Source: CAVSUR01 sp052143655 (GTDB taxonomy: Bacteria; Actinomycetota; Actinomycetes; Streptosporangiales; Streptosporangiaceae). Taken from it: a stretch of 23,900 bases of DNA. The first letter of the stretch is position 1. Each line of letters begins with the position of its first letter. The notes beneath the pieces are model-generated. The model ran no database searches. It worked only from the letters and a program-made list of their open reading frames with translations, and was not told the origin of the DNA. The DNA lies in contig JBKQSL010000334.1 in the NCBI GenBank assembly GCA_052143655.1, forward strand, positions 1 to 23,900, in the 5' to 3' direction. Below are positions 15,039 through 21,979 of this stretch, piece after piece. The position numbers were made by a program, and so were the translations under genes.

Positions 15039-15524
15039 TGCCCTGCAACACGCATAGGAAAGCCACAGTGAACGTGAACAACCACATCAAGAGCAATTGT
15101 CAAGACCTGTGGATCATGTCTTAGGGCGGGGATCGGTGAGGTCAGCGAAGCCCTCTGTGTCAGGATCAGGTGAGACACCAGGGGCAACCGTTACTGGTGG
15201 AACTTGAGGGAGCAATTGTCAATACCTGTGGATTGATTCGGTCATAGATCGCCGGGCTGGCCGGTCGGACAGATGCGGGATCTCCTGATGTGGTTCGGGC
15301 CTGGCGCCGCAGCGGCGTCCTGCGGCGGCGAGGGCAGGGGGCGGCGATGGTTTGGATCCGGAGCGCGCGATATTGTCCGGTTCGAGGTACCTCGGGCCGG
15401 AGCGCTGGTGGCCTCGGTCGGCGATTGGGTCGTGCCGGTGCGCCCGGTCGACCCGGCCGGCTGGGAGGTGGTCGCGCCGGCTCCGGGGAGTCCGGATCGA
15501 ACCCACACGAGGAGTGAGTCAGCC
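15039..15524. other. 486-bp region without a confident gene
   Basis: This stretch holds a 24-bp direct repeat pair (annotated separately) and a 60-codon open frame from 14942 to TAG 15122 that overlaps the end of the membrane-protein gene. That frame encodes Cys/Lys/Trp/Asn-rich sequence (SEACKWNGKTWAWMMPCN) but has no good start. From 15240 onward the sequence returns to high GC, with open frames on both strands that look accidental. It is best read as mobile-element or gene debris. Confidence 0.5.
15091..15233. repeat. Direct repeat pair of 24 bp, possible mobile-element end
   Basis: The 24-bp sequence starting GAGCAATTGTCAA and ending ACCTGTGGAT occurs at 15091-15114 and 15210-15233 with a single difference (G or T after TCAA), 119 bp apart. 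Read on the minus strand each copy contains TTGACAATTG. Closely spaced directly repeated sites are a feature of IS21-type element ends, but no transposase of that family is present here, so the identity is inferred. Confidence 0.6.
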
Positions 15525-15968
15525 ATGAACAGCCGGGAAACCGTCGACTCCCGGATCGTCGACCCGGCCCGCCTCCCGTTCGCGTACGCGGACGCGCTCA
15601 ACGCCGGGGACGCCGACGCCGTCCTCGCGCTGTTCCACCAGGACGCGACGATGCGCACCTTCACCGGCGAAGTCCTCACCGACCGGGAGGCGCTGCGCGC
15701 TGAGACGGTCAACTCGATCGCGGCTCAGGCGCGTCTGACCAACAAGCCCAGGTTCACCCAGATCGGGGGCGACACGGCCCTGATCATCGTCGATTGGAAC
15801 CTCGAGGCGACATTGCCGGACGGCACCCGGATCTCGCCGACCGGAACGACGACGGCCGTCGCCCGCCGGTCGGCCGACGGGTCGTGGCGGTTCGCCGTCC
15901 TCAACTGTCAAGGGACAGCTGGGTCTCCCGGGCGGCGGACAACAGAGCTCCCCGCTGGTGGACGGTAG
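15525..15968 (+). CDS. SnoaL/NTF2-like (DUF4440-type) protein, C-terminus probably altered
   Basis: This 147-residue protein has the features of a small NTF2-like fold: PFAYADALNAGDADAVLALF, then HQDATMRTFTGEVLTDREAL, and alternating strands ending in SWRFAVLN. Such proteins bind small ligands or act as minor enzymes or subunits; no specific reaction can be assigned. GGAG about 11 nt upstream supports the ATG at 15525. The frame is open further upstream to 15273, but that part looks non-coding. The family normally ends shortly after the WRFxxxN strand. Here the tail CQGTAGSPGRRTTELPAGGR coincides with DNA that resembles an insertion-element end (CTGTCAAGGGACAG), so the native 3' end seems to be lost. 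Confidence 0.7.
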   Translation: MNSRETVDSRIVDPARLPFAYADALNAGDADAVLALFHQDATMRTFTGEVLTDREALRAETVNSIAAQARLTNKPRFTQIGGDTALIIVDWNLEATLPDGTRISPTGTTTAVARRSADGSWRFAVLNCQGTAGSPGRRTTELPAGGR

Positions 15969-15983
15969 AAGCCCCCAGGCCGG

Positions 15984-16119
15984 TTATGCCGCGTTCGCCT
16001 CCTCGCGCTCGACGAGGACGCCCTTCTCGAACCGGGTGCCGGCGCGCACGAGGGCGACCAGGTGGGGAGCGTTGACCGCGCGCCAGCGTTCCTGGGCGGA
16101 CTCGATGAGGAGGCCGGCT
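15984..16119 (-). pseudogene. C-terminal fragment of a transposase (IS256-like)
   Basis: A minus-strand frame of about 45 codons ends at 15984 and reads LLIESAQERWRAVNAPHLVA, then LVRAGTRFEKGVLVEREE. To my recollection this matches the C-terminal end of actinobacterial IS256-family transposases. The DDE catalytic part is absent because the homology stops where the DUF5131 gene begins. The fragment is therefore a dead remnant. An inverted-repeat-like sequence at about 15905-15918, some 70 bp beyond its stop, is where an element end would be expected. Confidence 0.5.
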
Positions 16120-16120
16120 G

Positions 16121-17038
16121 ATGGCCGGGACCGGCATCGAATGGACCGCCGGGGACGACGGCTCACCAGGCCGGGTGTGGAACCCCGCCACCGGGTGCGA
16201 CAAGATCTCACCCGGCTGCGGCCTGCCCCGCTTCGCCGGTGACGCCGCCGGCGGGTGCTATGCCATGGCGATGGCCCGGCGCCTGCAGGCGATGGGCCAG
16301 CCGAAGTACCAGGCGGACGGCGACCCGCGGACCAGCGGACCCGGGTTCGCGCTGACCCTGCACCCGGACGTGCTCACGCTGCCGCTGCGGTGGCGCAAGC
16401 CGTCCCGCGTGTTCGTGAACTCGATGAGCGACCTGGGCCACGCCCTGGTGCCCGGCGAGTTCCTGGCCCCGGTGTGGGCGACGATGGCCGCCACCCCCCA
16501 GCACACGTACCAGATCCTGACCAAGCGGCCGGGACGGCTGCGGCGCATGCTCACCGCCCCCGGTTTCCGGGACGGCATGCTCGACGCGCTGGCCGGCCTC
16601 GGCCAGGACCAGGACGCCAGCCTCGGCTGGCCGCTGCCGAACGTCTGGCTGGGCACGTCGATCGAGCTGGACCGGTACGCTCGCCGGGCGGCCGAGCTCC
16701 GGGCCGCCCCGGCAGCGATCCGGATGCTGTCGTGCGAGCCGCTGCTCGGCCCGCTGCCGTCACTGGACCTGGCCGGCATCAGCTGGATCCTCATCGGCGG
16801 CGAGTCCGGCCCGGCCGCGAGGCCGCTTGACCTGGCCTGGGCCCGGGACCTGATCACCCGGGCCCGGGCCGCGGGCGCCGCCGTGTTCGTCAAGCAGCTC
16901 GGGACCTGCTGGGCCCGCGAGCACGGCCACGCGGGTAAGGGCAGCGGTCAGGACGCCTGGCCAGCGGACCTGCGGATCCGGGAGTTCCCCCGCGTCCGGG
17001 GCCGTCAGGCGGCGCCGGAGCTAGAACTCGGGCCATGA
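16121..17038 (+). CDS. DUF5131 (phage Gp37/Gp68-type, three-Cys-motif) protein
   Basis: This 305-residue protein belongs to the DUF5131 family (PF07505), common in phages and genomic islands and thought to have a radical-SAM-like TIM barrel. Typical segments are GIEWTAG (5-11), WNPATGCDKISPGC (20-33), RVFVNSMSDL, TPQHTYQILTKRPGR, NVWLGTSIE, LSCEPLLGPL and WILIGGESGP. The three-Cys motif is C26-x6-C33-x12-C46; many relatives have x2 as the second spacing, and the extra residues here are GLPRFAGDAAGG. GAGGAGG lies 8 nt before the ATG at 16121 and sits inside the transposase remnant. Family members are often encoded beside a TcmP partner; none is seen within the window. A strong terminator follows immediately, so it seems to be a single-gene transcript. 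Function is unproven. Confidence 0.85.
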   Translation: MAGTGIEWTAGDDGSPGRVWNPATGCDKISPGCGLPRFAGDAAGGCYAMAMARRLQAMGQPKYQADGDPRTSGPGFALTLHPDVLTLPLRWRKPSRVFVNSMSDLGHALVPGEFLAPVWATMAATPQHTYQILTKRPGRLRRMLTAPGFRDGMLDALAGLGQDQDASLGWPLPNVWLGTSIELDRYARRAAELRAAPAAIRMLSCEPLLGPLPSLDLAGISWILIGGESGPAARPLDLAWARDLITRARAAGAAVFVKQLGTCWAREHGHAGKGSGQDAWPADLRIREFPRVRGRQAAPELELGP

Positions 17039-17354
17039 TCACGCATGCCGAAGGGCCCCGGTGCCGGATAGTCGGGGCCCTTCAGCATGCGCCACCGTCG
17101 CGATGATGGCCACCACGATCGCGTACCCCTCGGCGCTTGCCTGTTCCCCCCCGCCATCTGGCAGGCTGCCGTAGCTTCAGGATGCCCAGGCCATATCCGT
17201 TGTTTTTTCGGCCAGGACTACCGGGACCCCTGGAGGGCAACGTCAGGCGGCGCCCGTCCTGGCGTGGCGGGCCACCAAACACTGATCACATTCTGGAGGT
17301 GCGCGTCAGCAGGTAAGGAGGGAATCATCATGACGGCCGCGCGTGGCGCACCGC
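17039..17354. other. 316-bp gap between the DUF5131 and CHAT genes
   Basis: After the terminator at 17042-17091 the sequence holds no convincing gene. Near its right end is an excellent ribosome-binding site followed by a 13-codon frame (annotated separately). The middle part (17,100-17,310) includes a less GC-rich TTGTTTTTTCGG stretch, but no promoter with correct spacing could be assigned. Confidence 0.5.
17042..17091 (+). terminator. Strong hairpin terminator after the DUF5131 gene
   Basis: Arms of 19 bp (17042-17060 and 17073-17091) pair with a single mismatch around a 12-nt loop, starting 4 bp after the stop codon. The stem includes AAGGGCCCCG / CGGGGCCCTT. It is the longest perfect-type hairpin noticed in the window. 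Confidence 0.85.
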
Positions 17355-17371
17355 CTACTGCGGCGGAATGA
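17330..17371 (+). CDS. 13-codon frame behind a near-perfect ribosome-binding site
   Basis: AAGGAGGG (17315-17322) lies 7 nt before ATG at 17330, the best Shine-Dalgarno in the accessory part. The frame MTAARGAPPTAAE ends at TGA 17371 and overlaps the 3' end of the CHAT gene on the other strand. It may be a leader peptide, or the surviving 5' end of a gene whose body was lost when the CHAT locus was joined here near 17,345. Confidence 0.3.
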   Translation: MTAARGAPPTAAE

Positions 17372-18513
17372 CGAGCACGACCTTTGCCGGGTTGACGGCT
17401 GGGTCGTTGACAAGGATCGGCAGGTCGGCATCGGGGAGCCCGCTCAACTCCATCGCCACCTTCGCCACCCTGTAGGCGCCTTCGACGGACTGCCCGTCGG
17501 CGACCGTCGCATAGAACCGTGCTGCGAACGCCATCGCGTCTGCGTCACCGATGTTGTCGCTCATGCCAATGGCAAGCGGCACGGCATCCGGCAAGCCCGC
17601 GAGCTGCGCCCCGGATTTGCAGGCGTTCAGTACGACCAGGGTCGGAGGGGCATCGACTGCGCCTATCGCGCGGGCGAACGCCTCCGCGCTCACACGCTGG
17701 CCCGGCCCTGGCTTGTCGCTGCCGGTGTCGAGCTCGAGGACGGTTTCGTCCGCATGCCCCGAGAAGTGGACAACGTGCGGCTTGAACCGGGTCAGGCCGT
17801 CGAGCAGGTCCGAGCTTTGTCGCTGCCGGTTTGTGCTCGATCTGCACCAAGTCTCTGTGCGTGGCGGCTTGGACGCCCGCCTTAACGCGGCGCATCTCCT
17901 CATCCACACGAAGGTCTCCTCGTGAGGCTGCTGTTAGGTAGAGGATCCGGAGCGGTTCGGCCTCCGGAGGGCGAAGCCTGCTCATCGCCGCAGTTATCTT
18001 GTCCTCGGCGGTCATCGCCTGGTGTGATCGATCACCTGTGGCCAGCTGCACATTGGTCGCTTGGACGTTGTACGTAGGCCCTCCCTGCGGCGGCAGAGGC
18101 GCCTGCTCCATCGCGTCGAGATACCGGCGAACGTCCGCGTCGAATCGCTCGACGCAACGAACGCCCTCGTCCAGTGCGTATGCCCGTATCGGCCCATCGG
18201 CCTGGTCGACGGTTGCACCGTCGATGAGCTTGTGGCGGTAGAGCCACGCCGCTGCCCGGTCCACTTCCTGTCCCGAGAACTGGTCGCCGAAGTAGGTCGA
18301 GCGAGTGTCGGTGAAAAAGCCGTCCCACGTCCTGGACCGCTCCATCGTTTCGACGGCGTCGACGTCGTAGAGCCATGACAGAAGCGCCGACCGGCATGCC
18401 CACTGCCGCCCGGAGCGATCGCGCTGCCTGGCGGTGAGTTCGGCTGCTCGTGCTCGCCCGGCTGAAGTGATGCTGGCTTGTACAGTCGCCAGCGATGGGC
18501 CGCCACCGGTCAC
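17355..18513 (-). pseudogene. CHAT-domain caspase-like protease with internal frameshift
   Basis: The N-terminal 230 or so residues (GTG at 18513) contain a winged-helix-like region (CRSALLSWLYDVDAVETMER, DRAAAWLYRHKLIDG, ALDEGVRCVERFDAD) and a linker with YNVQATNVQLATGDRSHQ. They run into the start of the CHAT domain (RILYLTAASRGDLRVDEEMR). At a TTT run on the plus strand (17816-17818) the frame changes. Removing one base restores KPAATSSDLLDGLTRFKPHV and continues through VHFSGHADE (catalytic His codon at 17754-17756) and LVVLNACKSG (catalytic Cys codon at 17619-17621) to the stop at 17355. The restored protein would be about 385 residues. CHAT proteases are cysteine peptidases of caspase type used in prokaryotic immune signalling. 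Both catalytic residues are intact, so the lesion may be recent, programmed or a sequencing error. The GTG overlaps the stop of the gene before it (GTGA). Confidence 0.75.
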
Positions 18514-19019
18514 TGGCGAACGAGGCCGAGCTCGCCAAGAGCCGTGACATCCCGGCGTGCTAGAGCAGCTTCCTCGTCACCGCGATACAGGGCACCGAGT
18601 TCAAAGATGCCATCATCTTGCTCGGCGAGCCACGTGAGCAGTCTCGTCTGCCTGCTCTGCTCGTGGCTCATGACCCAATCGCGCTGGTGGGTTGTTCGCT
18701 TCGGCTGCGCAGTGACCGTCGTGTACGCGGCCTCCGTGTGGTCATGCGCCGCACTCCCGAACGGGCTCTGAAACGTGTCCACCTTGGTGATGAGCACGGT
18801 GCGTGTCTTGCCATTCGGCAGCCGCTGCTCGACGTGATCACCCTCTTCGATGTCCGCGTCGACCGGCAGGAGGATCTTTTCGCTGTCCACGATAGCCGTC
18901 ATATCCGTCCGAGTGTCGTCGCCGCTTGTTCGCCGTACGACCACTACCGGGGTGTTGTACCTGAGCACGAGATCGATGGTAAAGGCTCGACCGAAGGACC
19001 CGGTGCAACCATCCGGCAT
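18510..19019 (-). CDS. Putative sensor-domain protein coupled to the CHAT gene
   Basis: This frame of 169 residues (from ATG 19019) has two parts. Residues about 7-105 are strand-rich (FGRAFTIDLVLRYNTPVVVV, TAIVDSEKILLPVDADIEEG, DHVEQRLPNGKTRTVLITKV, DTFQSPFG). This resembles a small domain I recall at the N-termini of several uncharacterised actinobacterial proteins. The rest (RLLTWLAEQDDGIFELGALY, then ALARRDVTALGELGLVRQ) looks like the first helices of a winged helix. It stops at TGA, exactly where the wing should begin. The wing (VTGGGPSLATVQASITSAGR) is encoded at the start of the overlapping CHAT frame. One missing base at about 18512 would join them. The true start is uncertain: ATG 19121 is also in frame and neither has a clear Shine-Dalgarno. 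Confidence 0.55.
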   Translation of the reverse strand: MPDGCTGSFGRAFTIDLVLRYNTPVVVVRRTSGDDTRTDMTAIVDSEKILLPVDADIEEGDHVEQRLPNGKTRTVLITKVDTFQSPFGSAAHDHTEAAYTTVTAQPKRTTHQRDWVMSHEQSRQTRLLTWLAEQDDGIFELGALYRGDEEAALARRDVTALGELGLVRQ

Positions 19020-19488
19020 GGCGGCTGTCACTGCCCGCGTCTGCTGATCGTCCGGGTCGCCAGGCACGGCGGCACAGCCAGACAGGCGATCGCCTGGGTC
19101 GAGGTAGCGGCGGCCGACCATGCCGCCGACGGGCGAGCGGCGTCCCGTGATTCCGCTGGGACCATCTGGCGGCGCGGTGATCGGGGCCAGGTGTGCGGGG
19201 CGCCCTCGGTGTCATAGATGCGGCCGCCTTGCCCCTGGGGGTGACACGGACCCGTGCAGCGGGGCCAACGACCAGGAGCCATGCATAGGAGTCCAGACAT
19301 CCGCGCAGGCGACCTCGGACATCGACAAGTGGGATGATGTCTGGCCCGGTCGTGGCAAGGCGGTTGCGGAGCCGGCACCACCGCCGGGTCGTTCCGCAAT
19401 TCCCCCGGCGCTTAACGTCTCAGCCGCCGACTAGGTGTGGCCGCCAAACCCCCGGTTTGGGGCTCGTGACACGTCCGTTAACGGCCCG
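19020..19488. other. 469-bp stretch without a confident gene
   Basis: This gap lies between the CHAT locus and the cysteine-rich gene, both on the minus strand. Open frames exist on both strands, but they are Arg/Pro/Cys-rich and lack ribosome-binding sites. It presumably contains the promoter of the CHAT locus. I could not place a convincing -35/-10 pair, and I saw no RNA gene or hairpin of note. Confidence 0.4.
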
Positions 19489-20127
19489 TCATGCAGTGGA
19501 TCGAACGGTTTCCGACGATCGTCGGCCGAGCATTGCACGCAGGTCGTCCAACTGCTCGTCGGTAAGCCTGACAGCCTCACCGGAGGTCGTCCCGCTGACC
19601 ACGTAAATGCCATCCCCGCGCTCCTCGACGCGGGGCCGTGCCGGCGCCGGCTCGCCGACGAGCACATCGGCAGGGTCAGTCGGCGGCCACGCCCAGCTGG
19701 ACGGGCAGCCCGGGCAATCCGGCCGCGAAGCTACGTACAGGTCGCAGCATGGCTGCGGGCGGTCCGTGCCGGGATCGTCCAGCGCGCATGGGCAGCGTGG
19801 ATGCTCGTGAGTCTGACCGCGTCGCACGATGCAGTCCACGTCCTCGCAGGGCCACCATCCGCCATGCGGTTGGCCGTCCGAGCGGCTCTGGAGCATCCCG
19901 CAGACCGGGCCGCAGCGGGTGCACTTCCACAGCGGACCCGGGCACCGGTGGGCGGTCATCCCGCCGCCGCCACGGGCGTGGTCGACCAGCTCGCCCGACA
20001 TCGACTGGAGCCGCACGAACGCGCGGACTGGGCCGCCGGGCTTCGGCTGACGGCGCTCCGACGCGATGACGCGCCATATCTGACCCCTGAACTGGTAATA
20101 GTCCGCTGGTGGCGGGTTAGTCGTCAC
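19489..20127 (-). CDS. Cysteine-rich protein of unknown function
   Basis: This protein has 212 residues from the GTG at 20127, chosen because GGAGAGG lies 7 nt upstream; the frame itself extends to 20247. The N-terminus (YYQFRGQIWRVIASERRQPK) is followed by a central block with about a dozen cysteines in clustered patterns: CPGPLWKCTRCGPVCG, PCEDVDC, RCPCALDD, PCCD and DCPGC. Several clusters resemble zinc knuckles or ribbons. The C-terminus (GDGIYVVSGTTSGEAVRLTD, then EQLDDLRAMLG) looks like a short strand-helix unit. No signal peptide or membrane segment is seen, so a cytosolic metal-binding protein is more likely than a disulfide-bonded secreted one. Such proteins are frequent in actinobacterial phage and plasmid regions. 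No family recognised. Confidence 0.6.
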   Translation of the reverse strand: MTTNPPPADYYQFRGQIWRVIASERRQPKPGGPVRAFVRLQSMSGELVDHARGGGGMTAHRCPGPLWKCTRCGPVCGMLQSRSDGQPHGGWWPCEDVDCIVRRGQTHEHPRCPCALDDPGTDRPQPCCDLYVASRPDCPGCPSSWAWPPTDPADVLVGEPAPARPRVEERGDGIYVVSGTTSGEAVRLTDEQLDDLRAMLGRRSSETVRSTA

Positions 20128-20492
20128 GCCGCATCCTCTCCGTCGCCAGGCCAGTCTCCTGCACGGCAGGCCACGTACGCAGTTTCCAGGGCTTAGCGGA
20201 GGATCCAGTACCGGCTCTTCCCCAAGGCCCCGGACTCCAGATCTCATACAGCGCCAAGATCAACTCAGTTGCTTAGCGTAACTGGCTGTTCTGTTGGTCA
20301 TCGAGGGCCGGCTCCGGGCGCAAGCGACCCTGGGCATCGTGGCCGGCATCGACCTGCGGCACCTGACCGAGGGCGAGCTGCTGCCGCGCGCCCTGCCTGC
20401 CGACCGGTATCGCGATGGGCGGCGCGCACGCGCGGCTGCGCGAGCTCGCCGCCCAGTACGCCGGGTAGCGCTGGCCGGTCAGCGGCCGGCCG
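20128..20492. other. 365-bp stretch without a confident gene
   Basis: A plus-strand frame at about 20,294-20,400 reads VIEGRLRAQATLGIVAGIDL, and a different frame continues GGAHARLRELAAQYAG to a TAG near 20,465. Together they look like a frameshifted C-terminal gene remnant converging on the beta-propeller gene, but I cannot name a family. A less GC-rich patch (20,245-20,300) may hold the promoter of the cysteine-rich gene or mark a junction. Confidence 0.35.
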
Positions 20493-21650
20493 TCACGGCG
20501 TGACCGCCATGGCCATCGGGCCGCCCGGGTCCTTGATGGAGCGCAGGACAGTGTTGGTGGCAGTGCGGATCGCCGTGATCGTGCCCTGGTCATAGTCGGC
20601 GGCGTAGACCGTCTTGCCGTTCGCGGTGATCACGATCGGGGACGGGAAGCCGAACAGCGACGGCTTGCCGATCTTGACCGGCGCCAGGGCCGTGTTCGTG
20701 GCGGTGCGGATCGGGGTCACCGTGCCCGAGCCGGAGCTGAGCACGTAGGCGGTCTGCCCGCCGGGCGTGATCGCGATGGCCGTGGGGTCGGCGCCGACCC
20801 TGATCGCGGGCAGCGCCCGGCCGGTCGCGATGGCGACCGGGGTCACCCAGCCGTGCAGGGAGTCGGCCACGTACGCGGTCTGGCCGTTCGGGGTGACCGC
20901 GATCGCGACCGGCTTCCGGCCGACCCGGATCGGCGTGCCGGGCCGGTTCGTCGCGGTGCGGATCGGGGTCACCCGCCGCGAGTTGCGGTCGGCCACGTAG
21001 GCGGTCCTGCTGTTCGGGGTGACCGCGATCGCGGCCGGCTCGCTGCCTGCCCTGATGGCCGGTCCGGCCTTGTTCGTGGCCGTTGGCACCGGCGTGACCG
21101 TGCCGCCGGCGTTGACCGCGTAAACGATCCTGCCGTTCGGGGTGACCGTGAGCGCCACCGGGGCGATCGGGAAGCGGATCAGCTTCCCGGCCTTGTCCGT
21201 CGCGGTGCGGACCGGGATCAGTCCCTGCTCGGTGAGGACGTAGACGGTCCTGCCGTCTGGCGTGACCGCCAGGTTGAAGGGCACGAAGCCGACGTTGATC
21301 GCCGGGCCGACCTTGCTGGTCGGTGTGGTGAACGGGAACACGTTGGACGCGGCCCCCATCGGGCTCGACCACGGATTGCCGACGTAGGCGGTCCTGCCGT
21401 CCGGGGTGAGCACGATCGTGTTGAGGCCGAACGCCACCTTCCTCATCGCGACCGTGCGGTTGGTGACCGTGCTGATCACCGACACGGTGCCCGAGTGGTT
21501 GGCGACATAGACGCGGGCCGGGCGGTCCGGCCGGCCGGCCGGACCGGGCGCGCCCGTCGCGCCCGCAGGGCCGGCCACGGCCAGGCCTAATGCGGTCAGC
21601 GCGGCGGCAGCCGTGACAGCGCCCGCAGCGCGGGCCAGGTGCTTGTTCAT
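20493..21650 (-). CDS. Secreted YVTN-type beta-propeller protein
   Basis: This 385-residue protein has a Sec signal peptide (MNKHLARAAGAVTAAAALTA onward, cut near residue 32) and a mature part made of YVTN-like repeats of about 43 residues. The strand pair VTPxGxTxYV occurs seven times internally. The N-terminal ARVYVANHSG and the C-terminal MAMAVTP supply the two halves of one more unit, so the ring would close by pairing its ends. The variable parts contain IRTATN-type segments. No lipobox or anchor is seen. Proteins of this type bind other proteins or ligands at the cell surface; no enzyme motif is visible. A Shine-Dalgarno GGAGG lies 7 nt before the ATG but is part of a perfect palindrome. 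Confidence 0.85.
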   Translation of the reverse strand: MNKHLARAAGAVTAAAALTALGLAVAGPAGATGAPGPAGRPDRPARVYVANHSGTVSVISTVTNRTVAMRKVAFGLNTIVLTPDGRTAYVGNPWSSPMGAASNVFPFTTPTSKVGPAINVGFVPFNLAVTPDGRTVYVLTEQGLIPVRTATDKAGKLIRFPIAPVALTVTPNGRIVYAVNAGGTVTPVPTATNKAGPAIRAGSEPAAIAVTPNSRTAYVADRNSRRVTPIRTATNRPGTPIRVGRKPVAIAVTPNGQTAYVADSLHGWVTPVAIATGRALPAIRVGADPTAIAITPGGQTAYVLSSGSGTVTPIRTATNTALAPVKIGKPSLFGFPSPIVITANGKTVYAADYDQGTITAIRTATNTVLRSIKDPGGPMAMAVTP

Positions 21651-21663
21651 CGGAGGTCCTCCG
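21651..21663 (-). promoter_or_regulatory. Palindrome containing the propeller gene's ribosome-binding site
   Basis: The 13 bp directly before the ATG read CGGAGGACCTCCG on the mRNA. CGGAG and CTCCG can pair around a 3-nt loop, hiding the GGAGG. This could lower translation or respond to conditions, or it may be coincidental. Confidence 0.45.
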
Positions 21664-21979
21664 TTCCTCAGCCCGGGACCGGAGGAGGAGAACCTGCTGG
21701 CGGGGAGTGACCACGCGGCCGGTCCCGGGCCGTCGTGCCCCGGGCAGGACTCCTGCTCCCCCGCCGGTCACGTCCGGACCTCGCCAGGCTGCGGCGACGC
21801 TGCCGCAGCCCGCGGCAGTACCACCATTAACTATCGTCGCCGCCCCGGCGGCCGCCGGCCAGAGGCGAAGGACACGCCCGCCGCCGTCGTTGGTCCCCCA
21901 GTCCGGTCCGCGAGCGCGGCACTCGCGCCGGGCGGCCCGGCGGCGGGTGCGGGTCTGGGACTGACCCGAGCGGCCTGGC
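21664..21979. other. 316-bp gap between the propeller and coiled-coil genes
   Basis: The sequence is very GC-rich, and open frames on the plus strand are antisense continuations across the flanking genes. One less GC-rich patch (ACCACCATTAACTATCG, about 21,820-21,836) could belong to the promoter of the propeller gene, about 170 bp upstream. I saw no terminator, repeat or RNA gene. Confidence 0.4.

Noticed and set aside
15490..15503. GGATCGAACCC resembling the T-arm of a tRNA on the minus strand
   Set aside because: The flanking bases do not form a five-pair T-stem and no acceptor or anticodon stems could be found.
15273..15524. 84-codon upstream extension of the SnoaL-like gene
   Set aside because: It is Gly/Arg/Pro-rich and unlike NTF2 folds. 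A suitable GGAG precedes the ATG at 15525, where family similarity begins.
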